Below are positions 51,931-60,490 of a stretch of DNA of 64,000 nucleotides, piece by piece. How positions within the stretch are numbered: position 1 is the stretch's first letter; each line of letters opens with the position of its first letter. A program made the position numbers and the translations under genes. This DNA comes from CAVSQX01 sp963730225 (GTDB taxonomy: Bacteria > Planctomycetota > Phycisphaerae > Tepidisphaerales > Tepidisphaeraceae): contig CAVSQX010000001.1 of assembly GCA_963730225.1 (NCBI GenBank), positions 1,240,001-1,304,000 on the forward strand. Reading direction: 5' to 3'. The notes beneath the pieces were generated by a model. That model searched no databases. It was not told the DNA's origin and saw only the letters and a program-made list of their open reading frames with translations.

Positions 51931-53619
51931 ATGGTTCTTTTCCAACTGCCGTTGGCGGTTGTTGAATCTCTGTCGGTAGGAAACCTGACCTTTCTGGTCA
52001 TCGCCATTGCGTTGGCGCTCGCATTTGAATTCGTCAACGGGTTTCACGACACCGCCAACGCCGTCGCCACGGTTATCTACACGCACACGCTGCCGCCGTG
52101 GGTGGCGGTCATCTGGTCGGGGCTGTGCAACTTGGCCGGCGTGCTGGTCAGCAGCGGCGCCGTCGCTTATTCCATCCTCGCCCTTTTGCCGATCGAACTG
52201 GTCATCCGCGTCGGGACCGGCGCGGGCTTTGCCATGATCTTCGCTTTGCTGGTCTCGGCGATTTGCTGGAATTTGGGCACGTGGTATCTCGGACTGCCCG
52301 CATCCAGTTCACACACACTGATCGGATCGATCCTCGGCGTCAGCGTGGCCAACGCGCTGCTCGCCGGGAACACGCTGGGTCAGGGAATGCAATGGATCGC
52401 CGTGCGAGGCGTCTTCCTGTCGCTGCTGATTTCGCCGCTGGTGGGGTTTCTGGGAGCGGGACTTCTGCTGCTGATCCTCAGAAAGCTCGTGCCCAAGCCC
52501 GCGTTGTTTGAACCTCCGCCAAAAGATCAGCCGCCGCCTCGATGGATTCGCGGCATCCTCATGCTGACCTGCACCGGCGTCAGTTTCGCGCACGGATCCA
52601 ACGACGGTCAAAAAGGCATGGGCCTGCTGCTGCTGATTTTGATCGCGATTTTGCCAGCGGAATTCGCCCTGAATCTGCGGGCATCGCCCAATGACCTGGG
52701 CGAACTCCAGGCGTCGGCGGCCAAAGTGCAGCCGATGCTGGATGTGCGCGTGCAAGACGCGCAGCACAGCACGGCTCTGAGCGGCGGCAGCGCCAACGCC
52801 GCCGGGGAAAACCCAACCGCTTCCAGTTTTCAAGCAACGACTCCGAGCTGGGCCGTGGACGGAGATTTCGACGAACTGTGCAACTACGTGCAGAACGGCG
52901 GCGTGCTGACGGCTAAATCGCTCTCCGCGCTGGCGGCGGCGAACAAAGATTTGTCCAACATCATCGCCGGCAAAACGAGCCTGCGCGATGTCGCACCACC
53001 GCAACGCAAGACGCTGCGCACCGACCTGTATCTGATCGATCAGACGCTGGGCAAATTGAGCAGCACTCACCAAATCACCGACACCCATCAGCAAGTTGTT
53101 GTTGCCGACTACCGCAAGGTGCTGGATCGGACGACCAAGTACCTGCCCATCTGGGTGAAGGTGGCCGTGGCTTTCGCACTCGGTTGCGGCACGATGGTTG
53201 GATGGAAGCGCATCGTGGTCACGGTGGGCGAGAAGATCGGCAAGGAACATCTCAATTACGCCCAGGGCGCTTCGGCCGAGCTGGTGGCGATGGCGACCAT
53301 CGGCGCAGCCGATTGGTTTGGCATGCCGGTGAGCACTACGCACGTTCTTTCCAGCGGCGTCGCCGGCACGATGGCCGCCAATCGCTCCGGATTGCAGGCC
53401 GCGACGCTCCGCAACGTTCTGCTCGCCTGGGTTCTGACTTTGCCGGTTTGCGTATTGCTCGGCGCAGCGACCTTCGCCGCGGGGCTGTATATCGTCTTCA
53501 AGCAACTCGTCCCCGAAGCAACCGCTATCTGCGCCGCGCTGGCCATTCTGTTGATCGGTAGACGAATCTGGCTGTCGATGTCGAAGAATCCGCCGGCTCC
53601 GCAGGCCGTCGCGCCGTAA
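51931..53619 (+). CDS. PiT-family inorganic phosphate transporter
   Basis: From ATG 51931 the 562-residue protein has the two PHO4 half-repeats: 'FVNGFHDTANAVATVIYT' in the first half and 'FSVAHGSNDGQKGMGL'-type plus 'DWFGMPVSTTHVLSSGVAG' in the second ('SFAHGSNDGQKGMGLLLLI' here). A hydrophilic loop of about 170 residues (roughly 255-410) separates the halves, longer than in enteric PitA. Upstream codons back to 51883 are open but non-hydrophobic. It transports phosphate with H+ or Na+ across the cytoplasmic membrane. No PhoU-like partner is adjacent. Confidence 0.92.
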   Translation: MVLFQLPLAVVESLSVGNLTFLVIAIALALAFEFVNGFHDTANAVATVIYTHTLPPWVAVIWSGLCNLAGVLVSSGAVAYSILALLPIELVIRVGTGAGFAMIFALLVSAICWNLGTWYLGLPASSSHTLIGSILGVSVANALLAGNTLGQGMQWIAVRGVFLSLLISPLVGFLGAGLLLLILRKLVPKPALFEPPPKDQPPPRWIRGILMLTCTGVSFAHGSNDGQKGMGLLLLILIAILPAEFALNLRASPNDLGELQASAAKVQPMLDVRVQDAQHSTALSGGSANAAGENPTASSFQATTPSWAVDGDFDELCNYVQNGGVLTAKSLSALAAANKDLSNIIAGKTSLRDVAPPQRKTLRTDLYLIDQTLGKLSSTHQITDTHQQVVVADYRKVLDRTTKYLPIWVKVAVAFALGCGTMVGWKRIVVTVGEKIGKEHLNYAQGASAELVAMATIGAADWFGMPVSTTHVLSSGVAGTMAANRSGLQAATLRNVLLAWVLTLPVCVLLGAATFAAGLYIVFKQLVPEATAICAALAILLIGRRIWLSMSKNPPAPQAVAP

Positions 53620-54169
53620 CTATCTTTCGGAAGTGCGATCTGAATTCCCGGCGCTTTCGTCAGCCTGCCGAGCCGCATTCACACTTACGGCATCTTCTTT
53701 CGGCCAACCCGGCGGGATTATCCGTGATCGGTTTCGTGATTTTTTTCTACCAACGTGCCGCGCGATTTTCTTTTCGCCGGGGCGAGGGAACAAAAGGTAA
53801 CACTTTTCGAATCGAAAAAAGCGATTCATTTGATGTAAGTGGTTGTCGAAAAGGTGTTTACAACGTAGCGCAGGGGGTGGCGCTTTTTGAAAGTGTTACC
53901 TGGGACTATTGGTCGTAGTTTGGCATCCGAGAGGGTGAATTCACCACTGAGGAACGGACTTCGGCGAGCTCAGTCGAGCCGAGGGCACGGAGAAGAACGA
54001 CGTCTGATCTGCGGCTGGCTTGAGTGGAATGCGGAGTGGATTCGCGGGATTTGCCGATTGTTGGCGCGGAGATTCGTGGGTAGGGTATCGTTCCACAAGC
54101 ATGATTTTCTCCCGGGAGGGTATCGTGCGCTCAATTCGCTCTTCGGTCTGCGCGGCAATTCATCGGCAC
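53620..54169. other. Long intergenic stretch without convincing gene
   Basis: About 550 bp lie between the phosphate transporter and the autotransporter-type fragment. Base composition drops locally (53740-53870 is AT-richer) and short frames here are not convincing. The GAATCG...CGATTC arms around 53809-53826 could form a hairpin, but nothing identifies a known RNA. The end of the region would hold the promoter of the fragment that follows. Confidence 0.4.
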
Positions 54170-54360
54170 ATGCTTCACGGAATGCGTGGGCGGGTCGGTC
54201 CGCTGCTCACAGTGGCTGTCGTCGTGATGGCAATGGCGCGGCCGGTTCGTGCCCAACAGGCGCTTTACTGGAGCGGCTCCGGCGGATGGGACACCGCTGA
54301 ACAGAATTGGACCAATGGAAGCGCGCCGACGAAATGGGCAAACGGAGATGAGGCCATGTT
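54170..54360 (+). pseudogene. Truncated N-terminus of an autotransporter-repeat-type secreted protein
   Basis: From ATG 54170 a signal peptide ('PLLTVAVVVMAMARPVRAQQ') is followed by 'YWSGSGGWDTAEQNWTNG' and 'WANGDEA', the usual first repeat of large passenger proteins with autotransporter-associated beta-strand repeats (normally continuing AVF...). The resemblance ends at about 54357, and the frame then runs into repeat-like DNA and stops at 54469. The rest of what would be a gene of several kilobases is missing, so this is a 5' remnant. Confidence 0.6.
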
Positions 54361-54420
54361 GCTCGCCGCCGTCGCGCGTCTTTGCCTTCTCTACTTTCTA
54401 CCCTCTACTCTCTCCCCTCT

Positions 54421-54447
54421 ATTTTTCCTCGCTCCGCGAGGAAAAAT
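54421..54447. terminator. Perfect 12-bp hairpin with A/T-rich flanks
   Basis: ATTTTTCCTCGC-TCC-GCGAGGAAAAAT is a perfect inverted repeat with a 3-nt loop. Its T/A tracts on both sides suit a bidirectional intrinsic terminator. A polypyrimidine stretch (54390-54420) precedes it, and the hairpin plus this stretch may belong to a dispersed repeat. Confidence 0.5.
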
Positions 54448-54642
54448 GGAGCCAGCGGGACACCAATAGAACTCGCAGCCGCGTTTCTGAACGAATTTGG
54501 CCGATTCTCGATCGAATTGCCGCAAGGCCTCGCTCACGGAGGTAGCCCGTACCACTTGGCGACGCCAAGAGTAAGAGTCAGGACTGCAGCGTGCCATCCG
54601 TATGTGCGGCAATTCGTGACAAAAAAGCAGATCGGCTTCGGA

Positions 54643-56251
54643 TTATTGCGAAACCGCGCCGACCGGCACCAGTGGCGGTGGCCCCTGGAAGGTGGCTGAA
54701 TCCTTTAAGGCCTTGGCAACTTCCGGCACCGGCGCGTAATTGCGGAGTAAAAGATAGAACAGACCTGTAGGCGCGGGCAGCCAATTTGCTTCTTTGTCCG
54801 GGCCGGGATCGTTCTGTTGGATGTAAATCGTGATCGATCCGTCCGGATTCGCTTTAAGATCGTTGTCGCTGCCGAGGGAGTACCGATTGATCGGATTGGG
54901 AACGGTGAGCGAGGTGCCACTGTCATACATGGTTACCGACCAGAAACCAGGTGGTATCGGCTTAGCATATTGCATATCCCCCGTCAATCTCAAGGTGTAT
55001 TGCCTCTTTCCGGTCAATGGCTGCGCGTTGGAGTCCAGAAGTGCGGAATAATAGATTGCCTCGACAGGTGTGTTGGCGGTAAGGCCAAACACCGCGACGG
55101 CGGCCCGTGACAGGTAGTCGTTACCGGCGAAGCCCACATTGTAGGGGGGGGATGACCCATCCGTTGGCAAACTTTCCACCAAGGGGGAGGCATCCGACGA
55201 GCGTCGAACCGATATCGGTGGCGGCCTCCTTCATTTGCTCCCGGATCAGCGGATTCACGCTTTCGGGCGTCCACTGTTTGCCCAACTCGATTCCGAGATA
55301 CTTGAACTGCGGGAGAACCGCCTCAATCTCGTTCTGGGGCGGTGGGTTTTCGTTCATGGCCGCGGAAAAGATCGACCAGAATTGCAATGGGTCGTCAAAC
55401 TTCATCAGACTGCTGGCCACTTTGGGATCGATCATAGGCGGCGGGTAATCGTACGTCAGTGCTTCCGGCGCGGGCCGACCATTGTATTGCGCCAGTCCTT
55501 GCACTGTAATTGCCTCCAGGACTTGCTTGGCCGCCGCAAGGTCCGCTTCATTCTTGACATGCACGCGCGGTTGAAGTTCAACCCATCGGGTCGGGCAGTC
55601 GATTCGTGTTACGCCGGGCGGCAACTGGCCGTTCCAGCCGCGCTCCACCAAAGCGAATTTGCCCCCCTTGCAGCCCGTGGCGGTACCACCTGCGTAAGCG
55701 AACGCATTGGTCCACATATCAACAAGTTCGACCATATAGTAACGCCCGTCGGAGTCGGGAACGCTGAGGATGAAGGGCTGCTGGCCGAGGTCCAGAAAAC
55801 CGAAGCCATACAGCGTATTCACATTCGGCGAAACGTACCCGGCCTCTTCGGCCATCTTTGGCGTTGCGATGTCCTCCAGACGCCAGATTTCGCCTGGTGG
55901 CGCCTTGGCGTTGGCTCCGATGCACACCGTTTGCCGCAGGTTGTACATCGCCACGATTGGAGCGCCGTAGGTTGCGGCTTGAAGGGCCAGCGAGCGAGCC
56001 CATCCCGTTATGGACGCTAATTGCTGGGGCGACACCTGAGGCTGATTTGTGGGACTCGCTTGCGCAGAGTTAGGAATCCTGGATTCAACGGCATTGGCTT
56101 GGTTTACATTTCCGACGCTCTGGGCGATAGCAGCGCCGCCCCCCAGTCCGCCATACCCCAGCGCCAAAGCAAATGGGATGCTCGGAAGCAGGCAGAGCGC
56201 AGTCACCTCTCTCAACCTCGGGAGCCGAAGTTTGAAAGTACCAACTCTCAT
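54643..56251 (-). CDS. DUF1254/DUF1214 exported protein, one frame break at a G8 run
   Basis: The N-terminal frame (56251 to about 55150) has a signal sequence ('FALALGYGGLGGGAAIAQS') and a DUF1254 domain with 'NTLYGFGFLDLGQQPFILSVPD' and 'RYYMVELVDMWTNAFAY' in parts. The C-terminal frame (to 54643) continues with DUF1214 ('AYYSALLDSNAQPLTG'-like, 'FWSVTMYD', 'WLPAPTGLFYLLLR'). They join at eight consecutive G (55144-55151 plus strand), a classic indel site. Repaired length is about 535 residues. DUF1254/1214 pairs are exported proteins of unknown function, frequent in accessory regions. Confidence 0.82.
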
Positions 56252-56319
56252 TTGTCACATCCTTTCCTATAAAAATCTCAGGCGTTCAAAAGGGGGGCCG
56301 GGAATTCTTGATATTAAAA

Positions 56320-57341
56320 CTCCCGACCGGCTCTGTCTCGACCCTCGACATTCAGAGCATCACGTTGTGCGTGATGACGCGCAGGAGCAATTCATGACGA
56401 CGGGCGCGCGGGCTACGGGCGCGGAGAGCGTCGCCGAGGTTGCGTTTGAGCATGCTGGCGACGGTCTCGGCCTGCGCGCGTTGGCCGTAAGGACGGCCTT
56501 TCTGAGAGCCGGCCAGTTGCCGGCGCATCAGCCGGCGATAGCGGCCGGCGGGGGCTTTGGCGGTCGGTCGGCCGACGCCGGTCTTGATCAGCGAGCGAAT
56601 GGACAGGCCGAGCCGTGCGATGCGATGGTTGGATTCGCTGTCGTAACCGGCGTCGGCCAGCACGTGCTTGAGCCGCCGGCCGGGCACGCGTCGCTTGGCA
56701 TCGATCAGCAACGGCTCAAAGTCCGGATGGTCCGAGCCCATGCCGATGCGGGCACGGGCCGAGAGGATCAGATGGGTGGCGGTGTCGATCGCCATCGCCA
56801 GCTTCGGGGTCCGCTTGGCCGAGCGGGATCGGCGGGAATCCGCGGTTTGGCCGTGGCCGGCGGCGTAGTGCCGGCAACGCCGCTCGTAATGGCGGCTGCG
56901 ATGGTGCGTGTCATAGAGAGTGGAGTCGATGGCCGCCGTGGAACCCAACAGCCTTGCCACCGCAAACCACTCGGTCAGCGCATCGAGCAATTTTCCGGCG
57001 CGGCGGCCAAGCCGCAGCGTGTGGAAGGCCCGGAACAACGTGTTGTGATCGGGAACTTTGCCCATGCCGATGTCGCGGCACCAATGATCGGCGTCGCGCA
57101 GCAGCGCCTCGGTCTGCCGATACGTCTGTCGCTGCTGCTCCCGCACCACCAGGCAGGCAAACAGTTGCGGCAGGGTGAAATCCTTGCGCGAAAATTTACT
57201 GGAATACGTCGGAAGGAATTGGCTGGCCAAATAATGGGCAACCCGCATCACCTTCCGTGGTGATTTGCAGGTCAACATGATGCCCAATTCTATGCCGGCC
57301 ACACTCGGTTTTCAGAGGGTCGAGACAGAGCCCTCCCGACC
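56320..57341. mobile_element. Complete IS5-family (IS903-like) insertion sequence with 9-bp target duplication
   Basis: The element spans 56329-57332 (1004 bp). Terminal inverted repeats are perfect over 18 bp: GGCTCTGTCTCGACCCTC at 56329-56346 and its complement at 57315-57332. The flanking 9-bp direct repeat CTCCCGACC occurs at 56320-56328 and 57333-57341, a target-site duplication. An 18-bp IR starting GGC, 9-bp duplication and about 1 kb length match the IS903 subgroup of IS5. Intact duplication indicates a recent, undisturbed insertion. Confidence 0.95.
56352..57302 (-). CDS. IS5-family DDE transposase
   Basis: The 316-residue transposase fills the element. DDE residues are visible: Asp in 'AAIDSTLYDTHH', Asp in 'HVLADAGYDSE' and Glu in the C-terminal 'QAETVASMLKRNLGD' (Y/R..E..R..K-type region). 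The N-terminal 'YSSKFSRKDFTLPQLFACLVVREQQRQTYRQ' (in parts) is typical of the IS903/ISNCY-like IS5 group. Start is GTG 57302 or ATG 57278. No frameshift or stop interrupts it, so the element could be active. Confidence 0.92.
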   Translation of the reverse strand: MAGIELGIMLTCKSPRKVMRVAHYLASQFLPTYSSKFSRKDFTLPQLFACLVVREQQRQTYRQTEALLRDADHWCRDIGMGKVPDHNTLFRAFHTLRLGRRAGKLLDALTEWFAVARLLGSTAAIDSTLYDTHHRSRHYERRCRHYAAGHGQTADSRRSRSAKRTPKLAMAIDTATHLILSARARIGMGSDHPDFEPLLIDAKRRVPGRRLKHVLADAGYDSESNHRIARLGLSIRSLIKTGVGRPTAKAPAGRYRRLMRRQLAGSQKGRPYGQRAQAETVASMLKRNLGDALRARSPRARRHELLLRVITHNVML

Positions 57342-57353
57342 CCATTGATATCG

Positions 57354-57809
57354 CTATCGGGCCGCAAGTTTCTCGGCGGACATCGATTGCAACAAGGGCG
57401 ACGTTGTTTCCGCCGGGGTCCAATCCCTTCCGAGTTGGCCCTGCAAAACGCCGTCCACCATAACGTTTAAGTAGATTTCGTTGCCGGCATGCTCCGTGAA
57501 CTCGACGGTGAGCAGAGTTGGATCGATGCCCAGGGCTTCAACGCACAGATCCGTCAGCGCTTTGGCGAGTTTCGCTCGCTGCTCGGGCGGGCGGCCGCGA
57601 CGGACTTCGCAACTCATCACGATGGCAGGGACGGGGTCGGTGTCGCGGCAGCGCCAGACGCCGCCCTCGCCGAGTTCTCGAAACGTTACGCAGACCAGGT
57701 CGGGGGTGGTTTGCATTACCGCGGCGTAGGTGCGCCCGAGGCGCCGCGCCAAATCGCGTTTCACGTTAACGGGGAACCGTACGGGTATATCAAGGTGCAG
57801 GTATGGCAT
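57354..57809 (-). CDS. Tautomerase-superfamily protein (Pro-1 type)
   Basis: From ATG 57809 the mature start is 'MPYLHLDIP', giving the N-terminal catalytic Pro after Met removal. The 151-residue length fits a fused two-domain member of the 4-oxalocrotonate tautomerase / cis-CaaD-like group: the second half has 'VEFTEHAGNEIYLNVMVDG' in parts. Enzymes of this type isomerise keto-enol acids or dehalogenate small acids; the substrate is unknown. Two TetR-type operators lie 140-180 bp upstream, so the divergently arranged regulator at 58.1-58.7 kb probably controls it. Confidence 0.82.
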   Translation of the reverse strand: MPYLHLDIPVRFPVNVKRDLARRLGRTYAAVMQTTPDLVCVTFRELGEGGVWRCRDTDPVPAIVMSCEVRRGRPPEQRAKLAKALTDLCVEALGIDPTLLTVEFTEHAGNEIYLNVMVDGVLQGQLGRDWTPAETTSPLLQSMSAEKLAAR

Positions 57810-57946
57810 GGTGACCACTCGGCTTTCTGCCGCGTCGCTGAAGTTGAGGAAGAGACCTCAACAAAGACGGAGCGGCTAAACTGTTTTCAATCTCGATCGT
57901 CCCGGACGCGACGGCGGATTGCCGGCGCTACGATCCGGAACCTCGA

Positions 57947-57990
57947 TGTTGACGCCGTCAATATAGCGGGCAATGTAGACAGTGTCAATA
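57947..57990. promoter_or_regulatory. Two TetR-type operator half-palindromes upstream of the tautomerase gene
   Basis: TTGAC-GCC-GTCAATAT (57949-57964) and TAGAC-AGT-GTCAATAT (57975-57990) share the arm GTCAATAT and the 3-bp spacer with the perfect dyad at 58715-58733. They lie in the intergenic region between the tautomerase gene and the tetR gene. Confidence 0.7.
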
Positions 57991-58054
57991 TCTATGTGCA
58001 AATTATTTTAAGAAATGTCCAGATGCCTGGTTTTGATGGGATCGTGCGCCGGGA

Positions 58055-58695
58055 TTATCGCAGAAGTCCGCGGCATACGATGCGCGAGAGCTTTTCGGCG
58101 ATCTGGTCAATCGTGCGGCGCGGGACGGCGGGGAGGCCATCGATCGCGAGCATCGTGAGGCCATGGACGGCGGACCAGGCGGTCAGCACGGCGGATTGCA
58201 GTTCGCCCTTTCGGGCCAGCGCCGCGGCAAAGACGCCGGCGCGTGCGCCCGGCGAATAATGGATTCGAGCACTTCCCGGGTGCGAGCCCCGGCGTCCTCC
58301 ACGACGTCGGGGCGTCCGGCACCGCCGGTGACCAGCGCGGAACTGAACATGAGCCGATAATGGGCTGGATTTTCCAAGCCGAATTTCACGTACACCATAC
58401 CGATCCTGATCAGGGCGGCGTCGGGGGCATCGATCCCCAAAATGGAATCGAGCATACGGGCGCGGATCGCCTCGAGGCCCAGAACCGCCAGTGCCGCCAA
58501 TAGTTCGCGCTTGTCGGCAAAGTGATTGTAGGGGGCGTTGTGACTGACTCCCGCGCGGCGGGCGACTTCGCGCAGCGAAAACGTCCAGTCCTGCTCTTCG
58601 GTCATGAGCGCCAGCGCCGCGTCGATCAGGGCGCGGCGCAGGTCCCCATGGTGATACCCATCCGCCGCGGCCGAATTCCGAATTTGATGTGCCAT
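58055..58695 (-). CDS. TetR-family transcriptional regulator, one frame break
   Basis: From ATG 58695 the HTH is clear ('GDLRRALIDAALALM', 'FSLREVARRAGVSHNAPYNHFADKRELLAALA'). The ligand domain runs to 'VLESIIRRA', where the frame shifts (58237-58246). The other frame supplies 'AGVFAAALARKGELQSAVLTA', 'HGLTMLAIDGLP' and the end 'IAEKLSRIVCRGLLR', stopping at 58055. One missing base in GC-rich sequence explains it; repaired length is about 213 residues. The operator dyad ATATTGAC-N3-GTCAATAT lies 20 bp upstream of the start (autoregulation) and variants lie before the tautomerase gene. Confidence 0.83.
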
Positions 58696-58714
58696 CACGA
58701 AAATATAGCGAATA

Positions 58715-58733
58715 ATATTGACGCTGTCAATAT
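58715..58733. promoter_or_regulatory. Perfect TetR operator dyad upstream of tetR
   Basis: ATATTGAC-GCT-GTCAATAT is a perfect 8-bp inverted repeat with a 3-bp centre, 20 bp before the tetR start. A further partial copy (TTGACAGTGTCCA, about 58743-58755) follows. The shared arm with 57947-57990 defines one small regulon. Confidence 0.8.
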
Positions 58734-58867
58734 CATCGGGGATTGACAGTGTCCACATTGGCGGCGACATTTTCCGCCTCCATGCGGGGCTGGCTGACGT
58801 GGATGCGGTTTAGGCCGCATGGCCATCGTAATGCAAAAATCAACAGATCGAAGGGAAGGTTAAACAA

Positions 58868-58945
58868 ATGAGAAAAGTTTCCAATCGCGCCCTATTGGCC
58901 GCGTCGGTTGCCTCCGCGTCGATGATGTTCGCAGAGGGCTGTTAG
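58868..58945 (+). pseudogene. Orphan signal peptide: 5' remnant of a secreted-protein gene
   Basis: Twenty-five codons from ATG 58868 read as a signal peptide ('RKVSNRALLAASVASASMMFA') and then stop at 58943-58945. GAAGGGAAGG upstream is a good ribosome-binding site. The mature part is absent: opposite-strand debris from another gene begins at about the same point. A deletion or rearrangement junction is likely near 58938. Confidence 0.5.
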
Positions 58946-59213
58946 CCAGATTCGTCAATATCTGGCAGCGTCGAATATCCGGAAGCTGTTCAATGCCCTT
59001 TGATCGAATTGCTCTGCGAAGACAGATGATTTCCGATTCCAGCTCAGCGGAATCCCGTTGCCAGCTTCCGTTTGGGTGCGGGCCGGCAAGACATTTCAAC
59101 CCGTTCCACAGATTACCCAGGTAGTCCAGCAGTGCAACATCGATCCCCTGCGAGGCGAACCAGTCGATGGTTTCGGCGAGTGGTGCAAGGTGCCGTATTG
59201 CCGTCTGAACCAC
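58938..59213 (-). pseudogene. Fragment resembling the TPR part of an LA2681-like HEPN protein
   Basis: The minus-strand frame contains 'WNGLKCLAGPHPNGSWQRDSAELESEIICLRRAI' (in parts) and 'LPDIRRCQILTNLANS', a pattern typical of the N-terminal helical region of LA2681-like HEPN proteins. The resemblance ends near 58938, where the opposite-strand signal-peptide remnant begins; the HEPN end is missing. The start at GTG 59213 is weak, so the 5' end may be lost too. HEPN proteins are often RNases of defence systems, but this copy looks dead. Confidence 0.45.
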
Positions 59214-59240
59214 GTGATCGGGCGGCGCGTACGCTGAAAA

Positions 59241-59270
59241 AAGCGGAGTTCAAATCCCGCTCCCTGCCAC
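59241..59270 (+). repeat. tRNA 3'-end fragment (possible attachment-site remnant)
   Basis: AAGCGGAGTTCAAATCCCGC followed by TCCCTGCCAC looks like a T-arm plus acceptor 3' strand of a tRNA, with one extra base in the T-stem. No 5' half is present. Such 3' fragments are left by integrases that use tRNA genes as attachment sites. No integrase gene is seen here. Confidence 0.4.
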
Positions 59271-59396
59271 GCGTAAGTCGTTATTTCCGGCGAAAGATTT
59301 TCAGAGCGATTGAAAAAATGCAACGTGGCTTAAGTTATTGATGTGGCCCTCGATATGGCAAGGACAGGCCGTACATGCAATTCTTAGTCAGTTAAT

Positions 59397-59467
59397 TGGA
59401 GCCATGGGGATTTGAACCCCAAATTCTACCATGCCATGGTAGCGTGATCCCATTTCACTATGGCCCC
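59397..59467 (-). tRNA. tRNA-Ala (GGC anticodon)
   Basis: On the minus strand acceptor GGGGCCA (59461-59467) pairs with TGGCTCC (59398-59404), including the G3:U70 pair that identifies alanine tRNAs; discriminator A at 59397, CCA not encoded. The anticodon stem CTACC/GGTAG encloses ATGGCAT, giving anticodon GGC. The T-arm is GGGG-TTCAAAT-CCCC. Confidence 0.93.
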
Positions 59468-59595
59468 GCGCACCCGGCGGCGGACCGCCAGCGGACAGGA
59501 AAACTCTACAGTGGTGAAATTGCATGTCAATCGGCGACGATGGCCCACGCAGACGGGCAGACAAGGACGAGCCGGTATGGTGTAATCCTGGACAG

Positions 59596-60386
59596 ATGGA
59601 GCCATTGGGTGTGCAACTTCGACGCCAGCGGCGAAGGCTGGGATTGACGCTGGACGAGCTGGCGACGCGCACAGGGATTTCCAAGCCGTATCTTTCGCTG
59701 ATTGAAACGGGCCGATCGCCCAATCCCCCCAGCGATCAGAAGCTGAGCCGGCTGGAACAATCGCTGGGGTTCTCGGCGGGGCAGTTGATCGGACAGGCGC
59801 ATCTCCAGCGAACGCCGAGAGATGTTCGGGCGCTGCTCCGTGGCCTGATGCGAAGCGCCGATGGGGATGAAAAAAAATCCGCCGCCCCGACGGCGAGCGA
59901 AGCGGAGGATTTACCGGGCCTTTTGCAGGATCTGCTGGACGAATCGCCGGACGCGAAGCAGACGATGGCAACCAACTTGGTGCCGGTGATCAATCGGGTC
60001 TCGATGGGATATCCGAAAAACTTCGGCGATGTGGCGAATCCACCGCAAGCGCAGGGAGATTATGTCGGGTGTCCTGATTTGCGCGATCCGCTGGCGTTTG
60101 CTGCGCGCGTTGTCGGCGACAGCATGTTGCCGAGATTCGGCGAAGGGGACATCGTGATTTTTTCCCCGCGCTGCTGCCCCGGGACGGCGACGATTGTTTT
60201 GTGCGTTTCGATGACGGGCAAACGACATTCAATCGAATTTTTTTTGAGAGCGGTGAAGCGGGCGAGGCGCAGATTCGTTTGCAACCGCGGAATGAGAAGT
60301 ATGGGCCACGGACGATCGCGGCCGACAGAATTGCCGGGATGTATCGGGCGGCGTATCGCATCGAGCGATTGGGTATCGGGGCTTAG
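59596..60386 (+). CDS. XRE-type repressor with S24/LexA-like C-terminal domain, one frame break
   Basis: From ATG 59596 the N-terminal Cro/CI helix-turn-helix is clear ('LGVQLRRQRRRLGLTLDELA', 'GISKPYLSLIETGRSPNP'). After a linker the S24 domain follows with Ser in 'RVVGDSMLPRFGEGDIVIF'. The frame breaks in the T6C4 run at 60158-60167. The other frame completes the domain ('DCFVRFDDGQTTFNRIFFES') and stops at 60386. The position of the general-base Lys is Asn ('TTFNRIF'), so self-cleavage is doubtful. Repaired length is about 263 residues. It lies just upstream of, and may regulate, the SPFH operon. Confidence 0.8.
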
Positions 60387-60435
60387 ATCAGCGAATTTCG
60401 GCGAAATTAAACTGAAAACCCGGGCAATTTTCCTC

Positions 60436-60464
60436 TTGACCAGGCAATATCAAAGTGATATCAT
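60436..60464 (+). promoter_or_regulatory. Promoter with overlapping TGATATCA-type dyad upstream of SPFH operon
   Basis: A -35 TTGACC (60436-60441) and -10 TATCAT (60459-60464) are spaced 17 bp. The spacer and -10 contain ATATCA-AAG-TGATAT (60448-60462), a perfect inverted repeat suitable as an operator for the neighbouring XRE-type repressor. AGGAG follows 7-11 nt before ATG 60491. Confidence 0.7.
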
Positions 60465-60490
60465 TATGATGTCACATTCAGGAGCCGACA

